Below are positions 9,518 through 16,610 of a stretch of 64,000 bases of DNA, piece after piece. The notes under the pieces were generated by a model, which saw only the letters and a list, made by a program, of their open reading frames with translations, made no database searches and was not told the DNA's origin. Numbering within the stretch: the stretch's first letter is position 1; each line of letters opens with the position of its first letter. The DNA comes from Hymenobacter ginkgonis (GTDB taxonomy: Bacteria; Bacteroidota; Bacteroidia; Cytophagales; Hymenobacteraceae). A program made the position numbers and the translations under genes. The stretch covers positions 62,001-126,000 of the forward strand of contig NZ_WQKZ01000007.1 of assembly GCF_009755225.1 (NCBI RefSeq), given 5' to 3'.

Positions 9518-10720
9518 ATGAAACTTCGCCTACTCCTATCCGCTGCCGCGCTGCTGATTTTGCCGCAGGTCGGTTTTGGGCAGGCCCCGCCGCCTCTGGG
9601 CGCTGCAGCTAGCTTTGTCTTGTTCACCGCGGTGGGCGCCGTCAACAACTCCGGCCCCACCCTCATCAACGGCGACATCGGCACCAATGCGGGAGCCTTC
9701 ACGGGCTTTCTTCCTGAAATGCTCACTGGGCAAACTCAGGTACAGAACAGTGCATCTGTCCAAGCTGCGGCCGACGTACGGGCCGCATACAGTGCCCTGA
9801 GTGCGGTTACGTGCGGCATCACCATCGGCGTCAACTTGGGTGGGCAGACGCTTACCCCCAATACGTACTGCACGGGGGCGGCCGCCACGCTGAACGGCAC
9901 CTTGACCCTCGACGGCCAGGGCGACCCAAATTCGTTGTTTATTCTCAACATCGACGGGGCACTGGCCACCGGAACGGCCGCAAGCGTGGTGCTAATTAAT
10001 GGCGCTGCTGTCAGCAATGTCTACTGGCGGATAACGGGCCGGTTCGACTTGGGGGAGAATGCCCTGTTCCGCGGCACGATTCTTTCCGATGGGGCCATCA
10101 ACCTGATGACGGGCTCCCGCCTTATCGGGCGCGGGCTCTCGCAGGCGGGCGCTATTTCGTTGGCGACCAGCACTGTTTCCATCCAACCAGCGGGGCCATT
10201 ACCTGTGGAATTGACAGCGTTCTCGGTCGCACAACAGAGCCGTGCTGCCCTGCTGCGCTGGACAACGGCATCCGAGAAGAACAGCAATTACTTCGAAGTG
10301 CAAAGCAGTTCTGATGGCCACGTGTTTGCCCCGTTGGGGCGAGTGCCGGGTCATGGCACCTCCTCCGTCGGCTACGCTTACACTTGGACAGACCTAGACA
10401 TCGCGCATTACCCAGCGGCCATCGTATACTACCGCCTACGCCAGGTAGACACGGACGGCACAGCTACTTTTTCACCAGTGCGAGCGCTGGCTGTGGGCAG
10501 CAGCGCAGCACCCAACGCCCTGGTACTCTTTCCCAACCCGACTCACGGGCGGGTTCAGTGGACGACCTCGACAGACGGCCCAGCGGAACTGCTCGACCTA
10601 AGCGGCCGAAGTATCTGCACGGTTCCGGTTGGGATACTAGCCTTGGATCTGACCAGTATCCCCGCTGGCGTGTACATCTTACGTTGTGGGCGAGAGTCGA
10701 CCCGACTGACGATATATTAA
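9518..10720 (+). CDS. Secreted DUF3494 (ice-binding-like) protein with type IX sorting domain
   Basis: 400 aa from ATG 9518 (MKLRLLLSAAALLILPQVGFGQ, a signal peptide). The open frame from 9482 uses TTG and is rejected. Residues 25-225 match the DUF3494 fold (LGAAASFVLFTAVGAVNNSG, NGDIGTNAG, GVYWRITG-like RITGRFDLG, GTILSDGAINLMTGS, LIGRGLSQAGAISLAT), a right-handed beta-helix known from ice-binding proteins but also used as a general adhesin. Residues 235-330 are a linker with the LRWTTASEKNSNYFEVQ repeat common in secreted Bacteroidota proteins. The C-terminal 65 residues (LFPNPTHGRVQW...GVYIL) are a type A T9SS sorting signal. Expected location is the cell surface or medium. Ice binding is not shown by sequence alone. 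Confidence 0.87.
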   Translation: MKLRLLLSAAALLILPQVGFGQAPPPLGAAASFVLFTAVGAVNNSGPTLINGDIGTNAGAFTGFLPEMLTGQTQVQNSASVQAAADVRAAYSALSAVTCGITIGVNLGGQTLTPNTYCTGAAATLNGTLTLDGQGDPNSLFILNIDGALATGTAASVVLINGAAVSNVYWRITGRFDLGENALFRGTILSDGAINLMTGSRLIGRGLSQAGAISLATSTVSIQPAGPLPVELTAFSVAQQSRAALLRWTTASEKNSNYFEVQSSSDGHVFAPLGRVPGHGTSSVGYAYTWTDLDIAHYPAAIVYYRLRQVDTDGTATFSPVRALAVGSSAAPNALVLFPNPTHGRVQWTTSTDGPAELLDLSGRSICTVPVGILALDLTSIPAGVYILRCGRESTRLTIY

Positions 10721-11159
10721 TAGGGACATTACTGACTGCAAACCCTGGATTGCAACACGTAAAAGAAGCAGGAGGGGCTCAACATTGCCCCCCCCCTTTC
10801 AGAGCCACTGGGCTTATTGGTGGCCAAGCAGTAGTAGGTAGTAGCGACCAAGTAGCAGCAAGCAGGCCAAGTCCGATCCACCCGGGTTACCCCACCGAAA
10901 GCGAGGATAACCTACTCTGAAAACCGGTCAAGCCGGTCTCAAAACCGGTCAAACTGCTTTCAAAAAGCACGCATTTACCTACCGATTTGACCGGTTTGCC
11001 TGACCGGTCAAATCGGTTTTCGGACCGGTTTGTAGCGCGATGACGTAGGGCGGCAGGCACTTAGGGGGCTTAGATCAGCTCTTTTTGAGCCGCTACTTTA
11101 CGTATTGGAAACTATAAGACTTTTGAGTGAGCCAGTTTTACCTTCGAAATGAAGTAATA
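10721..11159. other. Intergenic region rich in palindromes
   Basis: About 440 bp with no credible gene; the apparent 178-aa frame starting at 10384 is a shadow of the DUF3494 gene. It contains the ACCGGT cluster listed separately and a C8 run near 10788. Confidence 0.5.
10921..11032. repeat. Cluster of five ACCGGT palindromes in direct and inverted order
   Basis: ACCGGT occurs at 10923, 10944, 10990, 11003 and 11024, each flanked by AAA/TTT so that the larger motif is AAACCGGTCAAA or its complement TTTGACCGGTTT. Two copies point right and the others point left, so the stretch can fold into a broken hairpin. No gene overlaps it. Confidence 0.7.
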
Positions 11160-11199
11160 AATAGGTGATGCAAACGGAAAATAGGTGATGCAAACGGAA
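11160..11199 (+). repeat. Perfect 20-bp tandem duplication over a translation start
   Basis: Two exact copies of a 20-bp unit (AATAGGTGATGCAAACGGAA) lie head to tail at 11160-11179 and 11180-11199. Each contains the ATG of the macro-domain gene, but only the second is in frame; the first ATG meets TGA after six codons. Confidence 0.9.
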
Positions 11200-11643
11200 C
11201 ATGATGATCTAGTCCAGAAAGCGAAAGCAGGCGAATTTGACGTTATCGTGCACGGCTGTAATTGATTTTGTCAGATGGGCGCTGGTATCGCCAAAACCAT
11301 CAAACAGGTATTCCCTGCTGCCTATCAGGCTGACCTCACAACGGTATCCGGGGACCACAGCGAACTCGGTAGCTACTCCGTGGCCCATATAGATGTCCCC
11401 GGCAAAGTGTTGACTATCTTCAATGGGTACACGCAGTATCAGTGGCGCGGAGGTGGGCTAAAAGCAGATTATGCCGCCATTAGGCAAGTCTTTCGAAGCG
11501 TGAAGCAGGCGTATGCTGGCCGCCGCATTGGCTACCCAACTCTTGGCGCGGGGCTAGCGGGAGGAGACTGGACCCTTATCGCGGCCATCATTGACGAGGA
11601 GCTCGCGGGCGAAGAGCATGTATTTGTGCAATGGACCAAGTAG
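11188..11643 (+). pseudogene. Macro-domain (ADP-ribose-binding) protein gene with in-frame TGA
   Basis: Reading from ATG 11188 gives MQTEHDDLVQKAKAGEFDV, then IVHGCN, then TGA (11263-11265), then FCQMGAGIAKTIKQVFPAAY and 110 more residues to TAG 11643. Family members read HGCNCFCxMGAGIA here, so the TGA replaces a Cys codon (one base from TGC). The rest is intact: GAGIAK loop, YPTLGAGLAGGDW phosphate loop, about 151 codons in all, normal for the small macro family that binds or hydrolyses ADP-ribose. A shorter product could start at ATG 11275 but would lose the first strand and the HGCN region. Either a nonsense mutation, a sequencing error, or read-through; I favour a recent pseudogene. Confidence 0.8.
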
Positions 11644-11696
11644 CCAACCACTGTAGGCCCTGCTGACTACCCTGCTCGCGCACTGAAGCCAGTTTA

Positions 11697-12773
11697 TTAA
11701 GGTTGATCAGCTCCCGTAGGTGTCGTGGACTTGCTTTCGAAAGGTGCCTGCAAGGCCGGCGTTACGGCATCGAGACGGCGCACCAATTCTTCGTTGAAAG
11801 GAAAGAAGGGCCGTAGTTCGCTGGGCAGTGTATCGAAATACGTGTAGGTTGCCACGACGATGGGTTTGTTGACATCACGCAGGGCAAATTCGACTACCGT
11901 GCGGTTTTTACTCTGGCAGGTGATAATGCCGATGCTAGGTTGCTCATGTGCCTTGCGCACGGTGTCATTGAGCACGCAGAGGTAGCAGTTCATCTTACCC
12001 GCGTACTCGGGCCGGAACTCGTCAATCTTGAGCTCAATGGCCACCAAGCATTGTAGTTCGCGGTGGAAGAGCAGTAAGTCAATAAAATACTCCTGCCTCG
12101 CGAGTTCTAGCCGGTACTGATTGCTAATGAAGGTGAAGTCCCCATCCATCTCGCTCAAAAAGCGCCGCACGTGGCTGAGCAAGGCCTGCTCCAACTCATA
12201 TTCCGAATGCGGCACACTCAGTTCCAGAAAGTCAAAGAGGTATTCGTCTTTAAGAGCTAGCACGGCCGGGGCGTGCTGCGCCACTGGCAAGGTCTGTTCG
12301 AAGTTGTGCTGGGCTGTGACGGTCTTCTGGTAGGCCTGGGCTTGCAGCTGATGCAGTAAGGTGGCTTTGGTCCAGCGGTGCTGAAGGGCTTGGCTTACGT
12401 AGAAGAAGCGCTCGTGCGCGGACTACGTTTTCTCCAAGATGGCCACATTCAGGCTCCAGCCTAATTCTCGCACCAGTGGTGCGAGAATCTCCTCGTGGGC
12501 GTAGGCTAAATAGAAAGCCCGCATGCGCCACAGATTAGAAGCCGAAAAGCCGCTGAGGCCCACAAATTCGGTTTGCAGGTCGTGAGCCAGCGTTTCGACA
12601 ATCTTCTTGCCCCAGCCCGCTTGCTGCCGCCGTTCGGCAATCAGTTGTCCTAGGTCCCAATAGAGCTGCAGTTGCTCGCGGTTAACGGCCTGTAGGGCTT
12701 GGTACTGGGCGGCACGTACCCGCTGTTTGATAGCGGTGAGAAACTGCGGGTAATCGGCGGGGACAAAACTCAT
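11697..12773 (-). pseudogene. YhcG-type PDDEXK nuclease (DUF1016) gene with in-frame TAG
   Basis: Starts at ATG 12773 (MSFVPADYPQFLTAIKQRV). The N-terminal DUF1016 domain is clear (REQLQLYWDLGQLIAERRQQ, GWGKKIVETLAHDLQTEF, GFSASNLWRMRAFYLAY, LGWSLNVAILEKT). It then hits TAG at 12423-12425 and continues in the same frame (SAHERFFYVSQALQHRWTKA, QNFEQTLP-like HNFEQTLPVA) into the C-terminal nuclease half (YFIDLLLFHRELQCLVAIEL, KIDEF) with the PD-(D/E)XK residues D...E.K. One substitution therefore splits a gene of normal length (about 358 codons). Family members are often linked to restriction-modification or phage defence. The N-terminal half could still be translated alone. Confidence 0.85.
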
Positions 12774-13168
12774 GGGCAAAGCCGACGCAAGCGGAACGCA
12801 CGCCGAGCGAGTGGAAGTCAGGGGAAACAGGCCCAAGTTCGGCAGTTCAGTTAGAAAAGCCCCGCGAGCTCTTGCTTCCTACGCCGTCAGGTAGCAGGTG
12901 GTATACTGTTCACATTACTCTCCCGAAAAAGAGCTCAAAAAACGGCCTTTCGAACCAGCTGAGTGGGATGCTGAAAGCGTTCAAAGAACGAACTCTCTGT
13001 TGAACGCTATGCGCATCTAGTAAGGCACCCTTATTGGAGTAATACGCCTTGATAATCAATGGATTAAATTGTGAGGAAAGCTTGGGTCTACTAAGGAATG
13101 GAGGTTTGCAAAATTAGCAGATGGCTCATCAATAAGACGGTGTAAGTGACTGTTATGCCCCTTTAGCC
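12774..13168. other. Intergenic region, no gene seen
   Basis: About 395 bp between the YhcG-type pseudogene start and the MFS gene stop. Both flanking genes are on the minus strand. I see no coding frame or strong hairpin. Confidence 0.45.
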
Positions 13169-14443
13169 TTAGGCAATTACCGCCGGACGTAGCTCCGTAG
13201 CTGGCACAACAATTTGAGCGACTTGCTTACGTCCAGTCTCGCGCAGAAATAGGCTGCCGATGATGGCCAGCCCGATGCCCATCAGCCAAAACAGCCCCGC
13301 CGCCCGAAAGTGCGCTAGTGGGTCAGGCGCCGTGGCCAAGCCCTGCCCAAACCAGCGCCCAAATAGCGGCCCCACCAAGGCCGTGACGCCAAACGTCAGG
13401 AAGTTCATGGCCCCGGTGGCGCTGCCCTTCACCTGGTCGGGGTTTACCTCCTTGATGATGGAATATGGAATCATAGCTACGCCCGAGGCGACGCCAAACA
13501 AAAACAAGCTGGCGGGCAGGGGCAACCAGCCGGGCAGCAGCACAAACTGCGCAAAGCTGAGCAGCATGAGCCCGGCCCCGGCCAGCAGCACGGGCTTGCG
13601 GCCCACGTGGTCGGCGGCCCAGCCTAGCAGCGGGCAGCCCACCACCCAGCCCAGCGGCACCATCGAGCAGGCCCAGGTGGCCGCGACGTAGCTCACCTGC
13701 CAGTCGTGCTGCAAAAAGGCTACCCCCCACGTCATGGCAAACAAGGTGGTGGGGGCAAACAACAGGCCCGCCACCAGCCCACACAAGTAGGACTGCGGAT
13801 TGGAAAAAACAATACGTAGCGTGGCACCTAGGCTGGCTGGCGGCTCAGCGGTGGGCTGAACAGCCTTAGGCACGGCCGGAATGATAAACTGCAGCCCCAG
13901 GCCGATGAGCAGGTTAGCCCCGCCCATGGCCAGCCAAAACGTGTGCACACCCAGGCCCTGCCGCAGCAGCGGGCCCACTGCCGACTGCCCCACCGAGCCG
14001 CCTAGCATGCCCAGGCACTGCGTAGCGCCGATGGCCGTGGCCAGCGAGCCCGCCGAGAACGCATGGGAAGCCAAATACACTGCCCCAATGAAGGCAAACG
14101 CTGACCCCATGCCCTGCACCAGTCGCCCGGCATTGCCGGCTGCCGCATCCGGAATGGCGAACAGCAGACAGCCTAGCGCCAACACGCCTACTCCGGCTGG
14201 CACCGAGTACTTAGGCCCCAGGCGGTCGAGAGCAAAGCCAGCAATTAGGCCCGTAAGCGCATAGGCGTAGTAGTAGGTGCCCAAGATATTCCCTATCCCC
14301 CCGGCCGACACGCCGAAGGCCCGCGCCAGCTCGGGAATCATGACGGCGGGCGACGAGCGAATGGCGTAGGCTAAAAAATAGAACATCAAGGAAAATACCC
14401 AGGCAATGACGTAGGGCCGGGTAGAGCTGCCAGTGGCTTGCAT
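13169..14443 (-). CDS. Major facilitator superfamily transporter
   Basis: 424 aa with about twelve hydrophobic helices and a short hydrophilic middle loop (residues 185-205, AVPKAVQPTAEPPAS). The inter-helix-2/3 motif is present as GFALDRLGPKYSVPAG, with its second-half counterpart GWAADHVGRKPVLLAG. This marks the MFS with D-R-G-K/R gating residues. The N-terminus (YVIAWVFSLMFYFLAYAIRS) and SSPAVMIPEL resemble organic-anion/glycerol-phosphate type carriers, but the substrate is not evident. It lies 23 bp downstream of ldhA on the same strand, so a carboxylate such as lactate is an attractive but unproven cargo. Inner membrane location. Confidence 0.88.
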   Translation of the reverse strand: MQATGSSTRPYVIAWVFSLMFYFLAYAIRSSPAVMIPELARAFGVSAGGIGNILGTYYYAYALTGLIAGFALDRLGPKYSVPAGVGVLALGCLLFAIPDAAAGNAGRLVQGMGSAFAFIGAVYLASHAFSAGSLATAIGATQCLGMLGGSVGQSAVGPLLRQGLGVHTFWLAMGGANLLIGLGLQFIIPAVPKAVQPTAEPPASLGATLRIVFSNPQSYLCGLVAGLLFAPTTLFAMTWGVAFLQHDWQVSYVAATWACSMVPLGWVVGCPLLGWAADHVGRKPVLLAGAGLMLLSFAQFVLLPGWLPLPASLFLFGVASGVAMIPYSIIKEVNPDQVKGSATGAMNFLTFGVTALVGPLFGRWFGQGLATAPDPLAHFRAAGLFWLMGIGLAIIGSLFLRETGRKQVAQIVVPATELRPAVIA

Positions 14444-14466
14444 ATACTTTATTTATAGAATGTTAC

Positions 14467-15492
14467 CTAAGCAATAGCCAGGTCGACTGGAACGACCACT
14501 ACTGACAGCAACTCGTTGGGGGCGGGCTGGCCGGCGAGCCAGCAGCCCAGCGTTTCAAGCGACGCGGTGGCAATGTTGGTCAGCGCGTCGCGGGTCAGGA
14601 AGCCCTGGTGACCCGTTACCAGCACGTTAGGGTAGGCGAGGAGCTGGCGCAGCACCTCATCGTGGAGGGGCTGCTGCGAGTGGTCATTGAAAAACAGGCC
14701 CTTTTCGTACTCGTACACATCTAGGCCCAGGTAGCCCAGCTGCCCGGTGGCCAGCGCTGCCAGGGCGGCCTGGGTGTCGAGCAGCGCGCCCCGGCCCGTG
14801 TTGATGAGCATGACGCCTGGCTTCATCTGGGCCAGCTCGGCCGGGCCCAGCAGGTGCCGGGTGGCCGGCGTGAGCGGCGCGTGCACTGAGATAACGTCGG
14901 CCTGGGCGTAGAGCACCGCTAGCGGCACGTATTTGAGGTCGTAGCGCCGGGTCAGCTCGTCGTTTTCCTGCACGTCGTAGCCCAGCAGGCGGCAGCCGAA
15001 GCCGTGCAGCAGCCGCGCCAGCGTGCCCCCGATGGTGCCGCAGCCAATGATGCCCACCGTTTTGCCGTGCAGGTCGAAGCCCACCAGGTTGTCGAGCCGG
15101 AAGTCGGCACGGCGCACTTGGGCATCGGCCTGGCGCAGGTGGCGGTTCAAGGAGAGCATGAGGGCCAGGGCGTGCTCAGCAATGGCGAAAGGCGAATAGT
15201 GCGGCACGGTGGCCACGCGCAGCCCGAGGCGGTGGGCCGCGGGCAGGTCCACGTTGTCGTGGCCCGCCGAGCGCACCAGTAGGTAGCGCACCCCCAGCGC
15301 CCGCAGCTGCGCCAGTACCGGCGCCGACGCGTCGTCGTTAACAAACACCGCCACGGCCACGCTGCCGGCGGCCTGCGCGGCGGTTTCCAGCGTCAGGGCT
15401 TCGTCCCGAAAATTGAACGCGTGCTGGCCCTTGGCTGCTGCTAGCAGGTAAGGACGCTCGAAAGGATAGGCGCTGAAAACGCTGATGGTCAT
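14467..15492 (-). CDS. ldhA: D-lactate dehydrogenase (D-2-hydroxyacid dehydrogenase)
   Basis: 341 aa, the usual length for the fermentative LdhA family, which reduces pyruvate to D-lactate with NADH in the cytoplasm. Features: N-terminal catalytic lobe with VRYLLVRSAGHDNVDL, Rossmann motif GIIGCGTIGGTLA near residue 148, catalytic Arg in INTGRGALLDT, Glu in LDVYEYEKGLFF, and His in VTGHQGFLT. The EYEKGLFF segment is typical of LdhA rather than of glycerate or phosphoglycerate dehydrogenases. It is first in a two-gene unit with the MFS carrier. The divergent promoter to 15686 contains a TTGAC-N4-GTCAT dyad (15585-15598), 93 bp before this start, suggesting CRP/FNR-type control. Confidence 0.92.
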   Translation of the reverse strand: MTISVFSAYPFERPYLLAAAKGQHAFNFRDEALTLETAAQAAGSVAVAVFVNDDASAPVLAQLRALGVRYLLVRSAGHDNVDLPAAHRLGLRVATVPHYSPFAIAEHALALMLSLNRHLRQADAQVRRADFRLDNLVGFDLHGKTVGIIGCGTIGGTLARLLHGFGCRLLGYDVQENDELTRRYDLKYVPLAVLYAQADVISVHAPLTPATRHLLGPAELAQMKPGVMLINTGRGALLDTQAALAALATGQLGYLGLDVYEYEKGLFFNDHSQQPLHDEVLRQLLAYPNVLVTGHQGFLTRDALTNIATASLETLGCWLAGQPAPNELLSVVVVPVDLAIA

Positions 15493-15584
15493 ACTATGGA
15501 GAAAGAAGTAAGCTGCCCAGCAGTAGGGGTAGAGCGACGCAAAAAGGCGAGCTGCAAGATTACGTGACCAGTTCAGCCGCCTGC

Positions 15585-15598
15585 TTGACGAAAGTCAT
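15585..15598. promoter_or_regulatory. CRP/FNR-type dyad TTGAC-GAAA-GTCAT
   Basis: Nine of ten half-site bases fit TTGAC-N4-GTCAA. It lies between divergent ldhA (start 15492) and the universal stress gene (ATG 15686), about 90 bp from each. A perfect copy stands upstream of the kinase gene at 27165. Binding by the REC-CRP protein at 28925-29977 is inferred, not shown. Confidence 0.55.
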
Positions 15599-15685
15599 GT
15601 GGCGGACTTGACTTTGCGCATGGTCGGCGCTGCCCGGCGCCCGGTCCTTTGCCCTAGGTTTTACCCCTTCGGCAACTGTTGACTC

Positions 15686-16509
15686 ATGGCTCCTTCGCTG
15701 CTCCTGCTCACCGACTTCTTTCGCGCTGCCGACCAAGCGCTCGACTACGCCCCAGTCTGGCCGCGCCGCTCGACGCCCGGCTGGTGCTGCTGCACGTGCG
15801 CCGCGATTCCCTGCTCGACCCCGACCGGCTCACCGGCGAGCTCTCGAATCTGAACCAGGAAGTAATCGCGCTAGCCCTGAAGCGGATGGCGGGTAATCTG
15901 GCCGTGCCAGTAGTAGCCGAAATCGGCCACGGCCGGGTAGTAGACGCCGTGGCCGATGCCGTGAGCCGGCACCACCCGCTGCTGGTAGTGCTGGGCTGGC
16001 CCAACTACGCCGATATTCCCGACGAGCTGGTGCACACGACCTCGCTCGACATCCTGCGCACGGCGCCCTACCCCCTGCTGGTAGTGCCGGCCGCCGTGGC
16101 CGCCACCACGCCGCCCACGCGGGTGCTGCTGGCCCTCGACCGCGAAGCCTTTACCCTAGGCGACTACGCCGGCATGGCCCGCCATCTGCTCAACGCATTG
16201 GGCGCAGAGCTGACCGTGCTGCACGTGGCCGCCCACCCCGGCCCTGAGGACCGGGAGGCCGAAGTGCTGGAGTCGGTGCGGTGGACGGGGCTGGCTAGCG
16301 ACCTGCCCACGCCCGTGCGCTACCGCCACTCCACGGCCGCCGCGCCAGCTGAGGGCATTCTGGCCGTGGCCCAGCCCGCCGACTACGATTTGGTGGTGGT
16401 GCTGGCGCGGCCCCGCAGCTTCTGGGGCGAGCTATTCCACCGCAGCGTTACGGCGCAGGTGCTGAAATACAGCGCCATCCCGGTACTGGTGCTGCCCACC
16501 GAAGCCTGA
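15686..16509 (+). pseudogene. Universal stress protein, two UspA domains, frameshifted near its start
   Basis: The natural N-terminus MAPSLLLLTDFFRAADQALD begins at ATG 15686, but that frame is lost near 15751. The rest of the protein (SLAAPLDARLVLLHVRRDSL to VLVLPTEA) is in another frame that has no such start. The sequence GACTACGCCCCAGTCTGG appears to lack one base where the family reads DYAASLAAPLD, so a one-base deletion (or sequencing error) is the simplest reading. Two Usp domains follow, residues about 1-140 and 145-275. UspA-like proteins bind ATP or act as stress chaperones in the cytoplasm. It is 101 bp upstream of phosphoketolase on the same strand and likely in its operon. Confidence 0.75.
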
Positions 16510-16610
16510 TGCAGGTCAGGAATACTTAGTGTCGCACAAACAGTTGGGAGCCCATGAGCGCCTGGCTGCCGGCGCTAGGCCTCACTTAAAACATTAATCC
16601 ACTGTATAGT

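Noticed and set aside
10384..10920. 178-codon plus-strand frame over the DUF3494 gene end and the palindrome region
   Set aside because: It overlaps the DUF3494 coding frame for 337 bp in another phase, has no ATG of merit and ends in repeat DNA; it is a shadow.
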